Shown: piece by piece, positions 17,151-25,809 of the stretch
Layout of the letters: each line of letters starts with the position of its first letter
Numbering within the stretch: the first letter of the stretch is position 1
Assembly: GCA_044426085.1 (NCBI GenBank)
Contig: JAWXUU010000004.1
Span: forward strand, 78,902-142,901
From: JAWXUU01 sp044426085
GTDB lineage: Bacteria > Bacillota > Clostridia > Christensenellales > CAMQZB01
DNA: 64,000 nucleotides
Direction: 5' to 3'
Position numbers and translations under genes: made by a program
The notes under the pieces: model-generated
Database searches by the model: none
The model's input: the letters and a program-made list of their open reading frames with translations, nothing else
What the model was told of the DNA's origin: nothing

Positions 17151-18377
17151 TTAATATCTGTTATCGAAAATTCTAACAGATTTTTTCTCGCTTCTTGGAA
17201 GTTCGCCAAGGTCTACACCTTTTGACACGATTGATATGCCAATAACTTCTTTAAACTTGCTTGCCACTTCGATTTCGATTGCTTTTTTCTTCACGTTTGG
17301 AGTTTCGAAGTAAACCGTCACGATATCTCTGCCGTTAAGGTGGTCTATCATAACTTGATATTCACTGCTCACGCCGTCGATTTTTGAAAGTAGCTCGTCC
17401 ACTTTTTGTGGGAAGATGATAACACCTTTCACTTTCACCATATCGTCGCTTCTGCCAACCAACGTATCGATTCTTGGATATTTGCAACCGCATGGGCAAT
17501 CGCCACTTATGATACGAGTTAGGTCATGAGTGCGATATCTGATGAGCGGTGCGCCTTCTTTTTGAAGCGTTGTGATAACAAGTTCGCCAATTTCGCCATC
17601 GGGAAGATTTTCGCCCGTTTCGGGATTGATGATTTCACAATAGAAATAATCGTCGAAATAGTGCATTCCACATTCACTATCGCAAGAAATTGCAACACCT
17701 GGGCCGTAGATTTCTGTTAGTCCGTAGATATCGTAAAGGGAAACACCAAGTTCGCCCGCGATTCTTTTACGCATTTTTTCGCCCCAACGTTCTGAGCCGA
17801 TAACACCTTTTTTTAGGTGGATTTTTTCTTTTATGCCACGATCTTCAATTTCTTCGGCAAGGAGCAACGCATATGAAGATGTTGCGCAAAGAACTGTTGA
17901 TTCAAGGTCTATCATCATTTGGATTTGCTTATCCGTGTTGCCAGGTCCCATTGGGATTGCCATGCCACCAAGGCGTTCGATACCCGCTTGAAAGCCAATG
18001 CCCGCTGTCCAAAGTCCGTATCCCGGAGTGATTTGAACTCTGTCTTCCTCAGTTATACCGGCGATTGAATAGCAACGCGCGAACATGATTGCCCAGTCTT
18101 CCACGTCCTTTTTTGTGTATGGAATGATAACGGGTGTGCCCGTTGTTCCTGAAGAAGAGTGGATTCTTATTATGTCTTTATTTGGCACTGCTGAAAGTTT
18201 CAGTGGGTATGCATTTCGCAAGTCTTCCTTATCTGAAAATGGCAAATTTTTGAAATCTTCTTCCGTTTTTATACTTGCGATGTCGATGTTTGCAAATTTA
18301 TTTTGATAGTATTCGCTGTTTTCCTTTGCGTAGTTGATATTTTTTAGAATTAAATCAAAAGTTTCGCTTTTTATCAT
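17151..18377 (-). CDS. paaK: Phenylacetate-CoA ligase
   Basis: An ANL-superfamily adenylating enzyme that forms phenylacetyl-CoA (or another arylacetyl-CoA) from acid, ATP and CoA. The 408-aa protein has the P-loop-like SSSGTTGTPVIIPYT, YGLTEIYGPGV and the C-terminal hinge RSDDMVKVKGV. It overlaps iorB by 4 bp and is last in iorA-iorB-paaK. In that setting it probably conserves energy or scavenges arylacetates around the oxidative decarboxylation of arylpyruvates. GGGGGAAGAAACCT precedes the ATG. Confidence 0.93.
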   Translation of the reverse strand: MIKSETFDLILKNINYAKENSEYYQNKFANIDIASIKTEEDFKNLPFSDKEDLRNAYPLKLSAVPNKDIIRIHSSSGTTGTPVIIPYTKKDVEDWAIMFARCYSIAGITEEDRVQITPGYGLWTAGIGFQAGIERLGGMAIPMGPGNTDKQIQMMIDLESTVLCATSSYALLLAEEIEDRGIKEKIHLKKGVIGSERWGEKMRKRIAGELGVSLYDIYGLTEIYGPGVAISCDSECGMHYFDDYFYCEIINPETGENLPDGEIGELVITTLQKEGAPLIRYRTHDLTRIISGDCPCGCKYPRIDTLVGRSDDMVKVKGVIIFPQKVDELLSKIDGVSSEYQVMIDHLNGRDIVTVYFETPNVKKKAIEIEVASKFKEVIGISIVSKGVDLGELPRSEKKSVRIFDNRY

Positions 18378-18931
18378 AGGTTTCTTCCCCCTTCAAGTGC
18401 TTTTTTGTTGAGTTCTAGGAATTTGGGTTTTATCTTTTGTTGCATGCTTTCTTCCAAATTGGAAATTTCAAGATATTCAAGCGCACTGCCAAGTAGCACT
18501 GTGTTCAACACTTGATAGCTTGACAGCTGTTTGCAAACTGCACTTGCGTCCACAAGTTTCAAGTTTTCCACATTTGCTTTCAAAAAGTCTTGCAAGGCTT
18601 GCGTGTCATAGTCATACTTTGTTGTCGGTTTCAAAATGCCTGTTGAAACAACCATTTTTCCGCCTTTTTTGAGATACGGGAATGCACGCACACCTTCGCT
18701 TAGTTCGAAAGCGATTATTATATCCGCTTCACCCTGCGGAACGAGTGGCGATGCTGTTTGTTGATTTTGCGAAATTCTGATGTGGCTTACAACTGACCCG
18801 CCACGCTGTGCCATGCCGATTGTTTCGCTTGCAATGACGCATTTTCCCGAAAGGAGCGCAGAATTTGAAATGATTTTTGATGCGAGAACTGTGCCTTGAC
18901 CACCCACACCTGCGAGAATAATGTTATACAT
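18374..18931 (-). CDS. iorB: Indolepyruvate:ferredoxin oxidoreductase, beta subunit
   Basis: The gamma-type subunit of a 2-oxoacid:ferredoxin oxidoreductase acting on arylpyruvates. The 185-aa protein starts MYNIILAGVGGQGTVLASKI, the diagnostic glycine-rich motif, followed by GMAQRGGSVVSHIRI. It overlaps iorA by 8 bp and paaK by 4 bp. AGGAGGTAGCGAAA precedes the ATG. It has no Fe-S motif of its own; the clusters are in IorA. Confidence 0.95.
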   Translation of the reverse strand: MYNIILAGVGGQGTVLASKIISNSALLSGKCVIASETIGMAQRGGSVVSHIRISQNQQTASPLVPQGEADIIIAFELSEGVRAFPYLKKGGKMVVSTGILKPTTKYDYDTQALQDFLKANVENLKLVDASAVCKQLSSYQVLNTVLLGSALEYLEISNLEESMQQKIKPKFLELNKKALEGGRNL

Positions 18932-20699
18932 TTTCGCTACCTCCTATTGCGTTCACTTTACAAACTGATTTGCAAAGTCCACAGCCCGTGCAAAGGGATG
19001 CTTCGATTGTTGGCTTTGCACCCGTGAAGATTGCAGGACAGCCGATTTCTGTTACGCATCTGCCACAGCCTACGCAATTATCAAGGATTTTTAGCGGTGG
19101 CAATTTCTTTGTTACGCTTATGCAAGGCGATTCGAAAATCATGACTTTCACACCTGAAAGTTCGCTCATTTCTTTCACTTTGTCGATTGAAGATTGAAGG
19201 TCGAATGGATTTGCAACCGTGATTTGAGTTACACCCAAAGCTTCCAAAACTTTTTTGATTGAGATTTTTTCGGAAATTGCACCCATCATTGTGTTGCCCA
19301 TTCCTGGGTGGGGTTGATTGCCTGTCATGGCGGTTGTTTTGTTATCAAGCACCACCAAGAATAAATCCGTTTGGTTATAAAGTGCATTCACCACACCGGG
19401 GATACCCGTGTGGAAGAATGTGCTGTCGCCGACAAACGCGAAGTTTTTCAAATCAGTTTCTGCCCTTTTTAAGCCTTGGGCAATTGTGATACCCGCGCCC
19501 ATGCAAAGGCATGTGTCTGTCATGTCAAGTGGCATTGCATTGCCAAGAGTGTAGCAACCGATGTCGCCACAGAACACTGCTTTTTGATTTTTCATCGCCA
19601 TTTTCACCGCATAGAATGAAGCGCGATGAGGACAACCCGCACACAAAACCGGTGGGCGGATTGGAAGTGGTGGAAGCGGGATTGCAACTTGCCTATTATC
19701 ACCTTTCAAAAGGAACTTATCAACTGCACACTTCACCGACGCAACAGAATTTTCACCTGCGTTTTGGATGTGAGAAGTGAGTTTGCCTTTTATTTCCACC
19801 GTGAGGTTATACTTTGCTTTTATAATCAAAAGTGCTTTTTCAATAACGGGGTCTAGTTCTTCAACAACCAGAACTTCCGATAGACCTTCCAAAAATTCCA
19901 ACGCAAGTTTTTCTGGGAATGGGTGTGGCGTTGCAACTTTCAAAAGTTTGCAGTCACCTTCAAAATTTTCCTTCACATAGGCATAACTTACACCACCCGT
20001 TGCGATACCTTTTGAGCCGCCGCCTTCGATTGTGTTTTTTGAATAGCTTGAAAAAACAGTTTGCAATTGAACGTTTCGTTCTTCCATTTTGATGTGGTTT
20101 GCATATGCCAAGCGTGGGAAAATTACCCATTTGCTTGATTTTTCAAAGCCGGAAATTTCGCTTCTTTTTTGTTCGTTTGTAAGTTCAACCGTGCCATAGC
20201 CGTGGCAAATTCTTGTTGTTGGACGGAAGATGACTGGCGTTTGATATTCGTGGGAATATTCGAACGCTTCTTTTATCATTTCATACGCTTCGGCAGAAGA
20301 TGAAGGGTCAAAAACCGGAAGTTTAGAAAATTCGCCAAAGTGGCGAGTGTCTTGTTCTGTTTGTGAAGAGATTGGACCTGGGTCGTCGGCAACCATGATT
20401 ACCATTGCACCTTTTATCCCAACATAAGCTAGGCTCATAAGTGGGTCGGATGCGACGTTCAAGCCAACTTGCTTCATCGTTACCATTGTGTAGGCACCTG
20501 TGTATGCCGCGCCCGCGGCAACTTCAAGTGCGGTTTTTTCGTTTGTTGACCATTCAACATACTGCCAATCTTTCTTGTTTTTGGCAAATGCTTCCAACAC
20601 TTCTGTTGACGGCGTGCCAGGATAGCCCGTGACCACATCAACACCTGCGGAAATTGCACCAAGCGCAATCGCTTCGTTTCCCATTAACATTTTTTTCAT
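18924..20699 (-). CDS. iorA: Indolepyruvate:ferredoxin oxidoreductase, alpha subunit
   Basis: The thiamine-diphosphate subunit that decarboxylates indole-, phenyl- or hydroxyphenylpyruvate to the aryl-acetyl-CoA and passes electrons to ferredoxin. The 591-aa protein has the pyrimidine-binding domain (GNEAIALGAISAGVDVVTGY), the TPP domain with FCGDIGCYTLG and GDSTFFHTGIPG, and a C-terminal pair of [4Fe-4S] motifs, CVGCGRCVTEIGCP and CTGCGLCKSVC. The first motif is irregular (C-x2-C-x2-C-x5-CP), as in the family. It is first of a three-gene operon for aromatic amino acid fermentation. Confidence 0.96.
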   Translation of the reverse strand: MKKMLMGNEAIALGAISAGVDVVTGYPGTPSTEVLEAFAKNKKDWQYVEWSTNEKTALEVAAGAAYTGAYTMVTMKQVGLNVASDPLMSLAYVGIKGAMVIMVADDPGPISSQTEQDTRHFGEFSKLPVFDPSSSAEAYEMIKEAFEYSHEYQTPVIFRPTTRICHGYGTVELTNEQKRSEISGFEKSSKWVIFPRLAYANHIKMEERNVQLQTVFSSYSKNTIEGGGSKGIATGGVSYAYVKENFEGDCKLLKVATPHPFPEKLALEFLEGLSEVLVVEELDPVIEKALLIIKAKYNLTVEIKGKLTSHIQNAGENSVASVKCAVDKFLLKGDNRQVAIPLPPLPIRPPVLCAGCPHRASFYAVKMAMKNQKAVFCGDIGCYTLGNAMPLDMTDTCLCMGAGITIAQGLKRAETDLKNFAFVGDSTFFHTGIPGVVNALYNQTDLFLVVLDNKTTAMTGNQPHPGMGNTMMGAISEKISIKKVLEALGVTQITVANPFDLQSSIDKVKEMSELSGVKVMIFESPCISVTKKLPPLKILDNCVGCGRCVTEIGCPAIFTGAKPTIEASLCTGCGLCKSVCKVNAIGGSENV

Positions 20700-20716
20700 T
20701 TGTTCACCCTATCCTT

Positions 20717-21190
20717 TTATTCTTGTGGCAATTTGCAAACATCTATCCAACATTCGCTTTTTGAATACTTTTCTAGCTGTGGAATTGTTAGCTCTATTGC
20801 GGAATTGCTGCTTCCGCATGCCGGAAAAACACTTTCAAACCTTTTTAGCGATTCATCCAAAAACACTCGCACACCATCATTGATACCAAATGGGCAAACT
20901 CCACCAACGCTGTGACCAATAAGATTTGTCACTTGGTCTGGCGAAAGCATTTTTGCCTTTGTTTTGAACTGCGCTTTATATTTTGGGTTGTCAATTTTTC
21001 CATCCCCTGCTGTCACAATCAAAATCGGAGTTTCACTTGCCATAAAGCTTAGCGTTTTTGCAATTCGCTTGCCCTCGCAACCAACCGCCTGTGCAGCAAG
21101 TTCCACCGTTGCTGATGAAACTTCAAATTCTAGAATCTTGTTTTCAAACTCTGTTCCCTTAAAATATTCTCTTACCCTCTCTATTGCCAT
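20717..21190 (-). CDS. YbaK/EbsC-type aminoacyl-tRNA deacylase
   Basis: A 157-aa protein of the YbaK/ProRS editing-domain family, which hydrolyses mischarged tRNA such as Cys- or Ala-tRNA(Pro). The conserved Lys in GKRIAKTLSF and the glycine loop GHSVGGVCPFGI are present. No synthetase domain is attached, so it acts as a free-standing trans-editing factor. It lies 17 bp upstream of iorA on the same strand, with GAGG before the ATG. Confidence 0.88.
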   Translation of the reverse strand: MAIERVREYFKGTEFENKILEFEVSSATVELAAQAVGCEGKRIAKTLSFMASETPILIVTAGDGKIDNPKYKAQFKTKAKMLSPDQVTNLIGHSVGGVCPFGINDGVRVFLDESLKRFESVFPACGSSNSAIELTIPQLEKYSKSECWIDVCKLPQE

Positions 21191-21543
21191 ACTTAACCTC
21201 TTTTTTATGTATAATTATCCATTTAAACTAGTATAGCATATGATACGTTCATTTGGCAAGCGAAGCAGAGTGACTTGGGTTACTAGATACAAAACTCTGC
21301 ACCACTTTAAATAATTAAAAATTAAAAATTAAAAATTAAAAATTAAAAATTGTGGTAAGGCATGGGCTTCGCCCTATGCATTCAATATTAGATTAGATAA
21401 TATGAAAAAGGCGTCACTATTGACAAGTAACGCCCTTAGAAAAATTTCAAATAATAGTATGCACGAGCAACGCGAGTGCTTTACCACAATTTTTAATTTT
21501 TAATTTTTAATTTTTAATTTAAGTTAAGCAAATCTCGATTTGC
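21191..21543. other. Intergenic region occupied by repeat copy C
   Basis: No gene. Besides the repeat (21286-21530), the region holds a hairpin (about 21523-21544, GTTAAGCAAAT/ATTTGCTTAAC) just after the spoIIIAH stop codon. Confidence 0.65.
21286..21530. repeat. Heptamer-armed inverted repeat, copy C
   Basis: The left part starts with GATACAAAACTCTGCACC (21286 on), followed by five ATTAAAA heptamers. The core runs from TGTGGTAAGGCAT to GTGCTTTACCACA, then about four AATTTTT heptamers. The core centre pairs GGGCGTTAC-type sequences. It shares the outer GATAC...CACTT segment with copy D, but only on its left. Confidence 0.8.
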
Positions 21544-22014
21544 TTAACTCACCGGTATTATTTTCACGTTTGCATAGGTTGCTTCGGTTGTTGATGAAAT
21601 CACTTCGTATATTTGCGCGACTTCTTCTTGGGTTAACACATCGGCTTTCACGATTACGTTTATGTCGTCGCTATCCGTTTGCATTGAAACTACAACGTCT
21701 TCAAAACCTTTGGCTTGAATGAGATTTTCTAGTGTCATTTCTGCATCCATGAGTGATACTATGCTCATTTTTTGTGCGGCGGCATCTGCAATCACTTCGG
21801 CATCTAGCGATTCGCTTGAGATGATTGATTCAAGGTTTAGAAGCTGTTCTTCTCTTGACGTTGTGCGTTCGCTTCTGTATTCAGTGAAATAATCGGAAAC
21901 CGATGTTTCCACAACCGCAACTTCCTCTTGCAATAGCACGTTGACATAAACTGTTGCAACTAGCAAAAACACTAGGCACACTGAAACTACAATCTTTTTT
22001 CTTTTTGACATCAT
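21544..22014 (-). CDS. spoIIIAH: Stage III sporulation protein AH
   Basis: Mother-cell component of the SpoIIIA-SpoIIQ channel between mother cell and forespore. The 156-aa protein has one N-terminal membrane segment (VVSVCLVFLLVATVYVNVLL) and a C-terminal ring-forming domain of the YscJ/FliF type (QAKGFEDVVVSMQTDSDDIN and on). GGAGGTAAATATCC precedes the ATG. It directly follows spoIIIAF after an 85-bp gap that holds no spoIIIAG. Confidence 0.88.
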   Translation of the reverse strand: MMSKRKKIVVSVCLVFLLVATVYVNVLLQEEVAVVETSVSDYFTEYRSERTTSREEQLLNLESIISSESLDAEVIADAAAQKMSIVSLMDAEMTLENLIQAKGFEDVVVSMQTDSDDINVIVKADVLTQEEVAQIYEVISSTTEATYANVKIIPVS

Positions 22015-22099
22015 GGATATTTACCTCCGACCATTTGACTTATTTATACCTTATATTATGAGTTTATTTCCCCTTTTAGAACAAGTTTAGAAACTTTTT

Positions 22100-22534
22100 C
22101 TAGCTTGCTCTAATTTTTATTTTCCACAGCGGAATTGATAAAATTTCCATTGTGGCGTAGCCTATTTCGTTTGCTTTTTCCGCTGTTTCCACATCTTGGC
22201 AGATGATAACAACTTCTGCGATTTCGCCATTTTCATACGCGATTTCTACGCTTGCTGTTATTCCCCTTTCCAACAGGGCGATTTGTGCCGATTGATTGAG
22301 CATTGCCGTATACTGACTTTCCACAACTTCGATATAGCCATAGTCATACGACAGCGTTGGAATGGTAAGTTCTTCAGAAGACAGGAAATTCACAAGTGGC
22401 ACTGCCAAAATTGTGGAAACTGTTATTCCAATAAAAAGGCGGGTGTATTTTTTCATATTTCCGCCCGAAATCATCACGTCGCACACCACAGAAAGCACAA
22501 CTACCCCCGCAAGGGTTAGCAAAATTTCTTTCAT
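22100..22534 (-). CDS. spoIIIAF: Stage III sporulation protein AF
   Basis: A 144-aa membrane-anchored component of the SpoIIIA complex, with two N-terminal membrane segments (ILLTLAGVVVLSVVCDVMI and LFIGITVSTILAVPLVNFL) and a cytosolic or intermembrane alpha/beta domain. The ATG at 22534 follows GGTGGGTGAT; the GTG nine bases upstream is less likely. It starts 10 bp after the spoIIIAE stop. Confidence 0.88.
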   Translation of the reverse strand: MKEILLTLAGVVVLSVVCDVMISGGNMKKYTRLFIGITVSTILAVPLVNFLSSEELTIPTLSYDYGYIEVVESQYTAMLNQSAQIALLERGITASVEIAYENGEIAEVVIICQDVETAEKANEIGYATMEILSIPLWKIKIRAS

Positions 22535-22543
22535 ATCACCCAC

Positions 22544-23755
22544 CTAAAACAAAATATTTGTTGAAATCATCAACATTATCACCGCGATTGTATACATAAA
22601 CAGCACTGCGATATACGCAGTGGCGAGAAGCGACAAACTTTTTGACATGCTCTTATATATAGATAGCAAACTTTTTGGCGCAAATGCGGTGCAGAGCGCG
22701 TCGGTCGCTTTGAAAAGCAGTGAAAGACACACGAGTTTTGCAAGCGGAGCAAGTGCAACAGCAAAGGCGAGAAGAACAAACCCCACACCCACCGCGTTTT
22801 TCACAAGCACCCCTGAAAATAATATCAAATCAAAACCGTCACGAACATATGAACCGATAACCGGAACACTGCTTGCGATTGCATATTTTGCCGTGCGATA
22901 TGAAACGGAATCAAAACTGCCTGCGGAAATTCCGCCAAGCGCCATTGTCGCGGAAAAAACCGTGAATGTTATACCCAAAACATATTTGGTAACCGTTGTG
23001 CAAAAGTCCGCAATGGGGGAAAAGTTTAGCGTTTGCGATACTCCACTTATTATATTCACGCCAAGAACAAACATGAAAATCGGAAAAACAAAATCGGAAA
23101 CTCCCTTTATTATCACGTTTGAAAGAATATAAAGCAAGGGGGAAAAGCAAGATGCACCCGCGGTTGAGCCAAGGGAATAAACAAGGGTTATCAATATTGG
23201 AAAAGCGACTTCCGCTTGGGCTGAAAGTGAATTTATGCCACTTTCCACTTCGCTTGAAACTTCCAAAACTGCGGGCGTTGCGATTGCGACAACAATTAAG
23301 GCAAGTGCAAAACTAAGCAGATTTTGCATGTCGGATTTCAACAAGTCGCTTGTGAAATTTGAAAGAACACTCACGAGAATTGTGACTGCTAGCAAAGTGA
23401 TAAAAGTTGGAACAAGCCCCGTCACGCTTGAAAAAAACAGGCTTGAAATTCCCGACAAAAAGGTTTGTCCTTCAGAAAAAAACTCACCTTTCATAATCTT
23501 TACAACACTGCTGTAAAAACTGCCAGAAAACACTGTTTCTAGCTGTTGATCAGACAAAAACTGTTCGAACTGCGTAAGGTTTATTGCCAAGAGTTGCTCT
23601 TCCACCAGAATGTTCACTTGTCCTTCGGTTTCTTCACCCTCGCCGCTTGTTTCGCTTGGGAAAAGGTCGAAACTTGAAAGTTCCAACGCGTTTACAGTTG
23701 GGCAGGGCGTGAAAAAAGCTATTAAAAACGCTATTAAAATCAAAGTTTTTTTCAT
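22544..23755 (-). CDS. spoIIIAE: Stage III sporulation protein AE
   Basis: A polytopic membrane component of the SpoIIIA channel, 403 aa. It has an N-terminal signal-type sequence (LILIAFLIAFFTPCPTVNA), an extracytoplasmic segment and about seven membrane segments, as in the family. It overlaps spoIIIAD by 4 bp (ATGA). It is expressed in the mother cell during engulfment in model sporulators. Confidence 0.93.
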   Translation of the reverse strand: MKKTLILIAFLIAFFTPCPTVNALELSSFDLFPSETSGEGEETEGQVNILVEEQLLAINLTQFEQFLSDQQLETVFSGSFYSSVVKIMKGEFFSEGQTFLSGISSLFFSSVTGLVPTFITLLAVTILVSVLSNFTSDLLKSDMQNLLSFALALIVVAIATPAVLEVSSEVESGINSLSAQAEVAFPILITLVYSLGSTAGASCFSPLLYILSNVIIKGVSDFVFPIFMFVLGVNIISGVSQTLNFSPIADFCTTVTKYVLGITFTVFSATMALGGISAGSFDSVSYRTAKYAIASSVPVIGSYVRDGFDLILFSGVLVKNAVGVGFVLLAFAVALAPLAKLVCLSLLFKATDALCTAFAPKSLLSIYKSMSKSLSLLATAYIAVLFMYTIAVIMLMISTNILF

Positions 23756-24135
23756 AAGAGCTCACCTATTATCGATATGAAGTTGGAAATCAGTGGAATT
23801 GAAAGCGAAAGGATTGTTATTTTGCCAAATATTCGCACTTTAGACGCTATTGCTCCACACCCTGATTCTTCGCAAATGCTTGCGGAAAATTCCGATACAT
23901 AAGCGATGCCAATGATTTTCAGCACTCCTTTCAAAAGTGACGTATCCACGTTTGCTGAAAGAAAAATTTCTTCAAGATTTTGGATAACTTCAACGGCGGA
24001 AGTGAAAATCGTTGCAAGCAAAATCAAACTGCACGCGATTGAAAGCAACATGCCAATTTGCTTATCTGCCTCTTTCACAACCAAAATAACCACGCAAAAA
24101 ATTACTCCACATATTGCAAATTGTAAGAAATCCAT
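23752..24135 (-). CDS. spoIIIAD: Stage III sporulation protein AD
   Basis: A 127-aa membrane protein with three to four hydrophobic segments, in the SpoIIIAC/AD family. The start MDFLQFAICGV at 24135 lies 2 bp after the spoIIIAC stop with no Shine-Dalgarno of its own, so it depends on translational coupling. The longer open frame upstream overlaps spoIIIAC and is rejected. Confidence 0.9.
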   Translation of the reverse strand: MDFLQFAICGVIFCVVILVVKEADKQIGMLLSIACSLILLATIFTSAVEVIQNLEEIFLSANVDTSLLKGVLKIIGIAYVSEFSASICEESGCGAIASKVRIFGKITILSLSIPLISNFISIIGELL

Positions 24136-24137
24136 AT

Positions 24138-24332
24138 CTAAAACGAAAAGACAAGCTTTATCGTTTGCAAAAGCTCGCTCAGCATATCCACAATCAGCAT
24201 AAGCACGATAATCAATCCGCCAAGGCTTACAAGCTGTGCAATTTCTGATAGGTCGGATTTTTTCAGCACTTGGCATATGATTGAAACCAAAATGCCTATC
24301 CCCGCAATTTTAAATATAATATCGATATCCAT
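24138..24332 (-). CDS. spoIIIAC: Stage III sporulation protein AC
   Basis: A 64-aa protein with two membrane segments (IIFKIAGIGILVSIICQVL and LGGLIIVLMLIVDML) separated by a polar turn, the SpoIIIAC hairpin. The ATG at 24332 follows GAGGTGAAA. It lies 7 bp after the spoIIIAB stop. Confidence 0.9.
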   Translation of the reverse strand: MDIDIIFKIAGIGILVSIICQVLKKSDLSEIAQLVSLGGLIIVLMLIVDMLSELLQTIKLVFSF

Positions 24333-24339
24333 TTTCACC

Positions 24340-24783
24340 TCACAACCACAAAATGCCAATCAAAAGCCCAAAAAGTAGACCTAGTTTTTGATACATCACA
24401 CCTTTTTTTGAATATTCTTCAATCGCTTTTTCAAGGGTGATTTTGTTTTTTTCTTGAAAAACTGCAAGCTTATTTTGGGCGGAAATTGATTCTAGATACC
24501 TGATTTCTTCAAGAGTTTCGCAAAGCTGTGCACTTTCATCTTTTTTCATATATTCCGAATTGAAATCGGAATTTTGCAAGATTTCTTTCAAGTCGGTTTT
24601 GAAGTTGAAAGAAGCGACAATTTCTTCAATCGGACGTTTCAAAACCTTTATATTTGCCTTTACTTCGCTTATGAAATCATCTGTTTCCCTTATTATATCC
24701 AGCCGTTTTTTATAGGATTTTGATAGGTAGAAACCAAGAAAACCGCCAACACAAATGGGCACTATCATTATTGCAACTGTCAT
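24340..24783 (-). CDS. spoIIIAB: Stage III sporulation protein AB
   Basis: A 147-aa protein with an N-terminal membrane segment, a central helical domain resembling the type II secretion GspF fold, and a C-terminal membrane segment (LGLLFGLLIGILWL). GGGAG lies before the ATG. It starts 8 bp after spoIIIAA. Confidence 0.88.
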   Translation of the reverse strand: MTVAIMIVPICVGGFLGFYLSKSYKKRLDIIRETDDFISEVKANIKVLKRPIEEIVASFNFKTDLKEILQNSDFNSEYMKKDESAQLCETLEEIRYLESISAQNKLAVFQEKNKITLEKAIEEYSKKGVMYQKLGLLFGLLIGILWL

Positions 24784-24791
24784 TTTTCTCC

Positions 24792-25652
24792 CTACTGCTT
24801 TTTATATATTTTTACTTCTGCAAAGTTTTCATCAAGCACCTTTTCCACCGTGCCTTTGCCGAATTTTTCCGACAGTATCACATAGTTTTTGAATATGCCA
24901 GATTTGTATACTTCGCTGTTTTGATAATCTTGTTCGCATCTGCCGTGAAATGATGCATAAATTGCAATGCCCGCCATTCTCGCCTTTGCAAGAAGTGCGC
25001 TATCCAGCTGATAGAACATCTCGTCTATCATGATTGCGTGTGGGGAAAACAGCCTTATTGCAATTTCAAAGGATTTGTTCTTTTTGGAATTTTGCATGTG
25101 ATCTACGTTTTCTAGGTTTTCCGCAAAATACGCAAACTCGCCACGCTCGTCACACAAAAACACCTTTTTGTTTTTGGGAAAAGACAACAAAATCTTCTTT
25201 AAAAACGTGGTTTTGCCCGCGCCGTACGGCGAAATGACAAGTGTGGAAGAAAGATTTTCCGCGACGTATTTCGCGTGTATGCAAGGTGTTATTTTCCCCT
25301 TGAACGGCAATCGCAATGCCAGCGAAGTGACGTTTGCAATGGAGGAAATTTCACCCGTTTGAAAATCGCAAACTCCGCAAATGCCTAGCCTTGCACCGTT
25401 TTTAGAAAGAAAACCATCCTTGATTTCGCATTCCTTTGAAAAAAATGAGCCGTTTGCAAAATTCAAAATCACCTCTTTTAAATCGCGTTTTTCAACGATG
25501 ATTTTTTTGCCTATGGGATTTATCACATCGCTGATTTCGCCACCGCATTCCATTTGCAAGGGTTTACCCAATCGAAAGCGGAGTTCTGTTATGCTTTTGC
25601 GTTCTATATGAGAAATGGCATTTGCCAGTTCTTGTCCAATTAAATTTTCCAT
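24792..25652 (-). CDS. spoIIIAA: Stage III sporulation protein AA, secretion-type ATPase
   Basis: A 286-aa AAA-type ATPase related to type II/IV secretion ATPases and thought to energise the SpoIIIA channel. Walker A is SPYGAGKTTFLKK (about residue 140), and the Walker B region is AIMIDEM. It is first in the operon AA-AB-AC-AD-AE-AF-AH. No clear Shine-Dalgarno precedes the ATG. The 100 bp upstream contain ATATTC and GAATATACT, which might be a sigma-E promoter, but the match is weak. Confidence 0.92.
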   Translation of the reverse strand: MENLIGQELANAISHIERKSITELRFRLGKPLQMECGGEISDVINPIGKKIIVEKRDLKEVILNFANGSFFSKECEIKDGFLSKNGARLGICGVCDFQTGEISSIANVTSLALRLPFKGKITPCIHAKYVAENLSSTLVISPYGAGKTTFLKKILLSFPKNKKVFLCDERGEFAYFAENLENVDHMQNSKKNKSFEIAIRLFSPHAIMIDEMFYQLDSALLAKARMAGIAIYASFHGRCEQDYQNSEVYKSGIFKNYVILSEKFGKGTVEKVLDENFAEVKIYKKQ

Positions 25653-25742
25653 ATTGCAGTATATTCACAGGGTGGAAATTTTAGAATATTATTTAAAAAT
25701 CAAATGTTTTTTATTGTTTTTTACGTTTTGTGTTTTATTTTG

Positions 25743-25771
25743 TTGATTTTTTAACATTTATTATATATAAT
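25743..25771 (+). promoter_or_regulatory. Sigma-A promoter of serC-serA
   Basis: TTGATT (25743-25748), a 17-bp spacer and TATAAT (25766-25771) lie 39 bp before serC. Confidence 0.7.
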
Positions 25772-25809
25772 TAAATGTAAGAAAATATATTGTTTTAAAG
25801 GAGCTTAAA

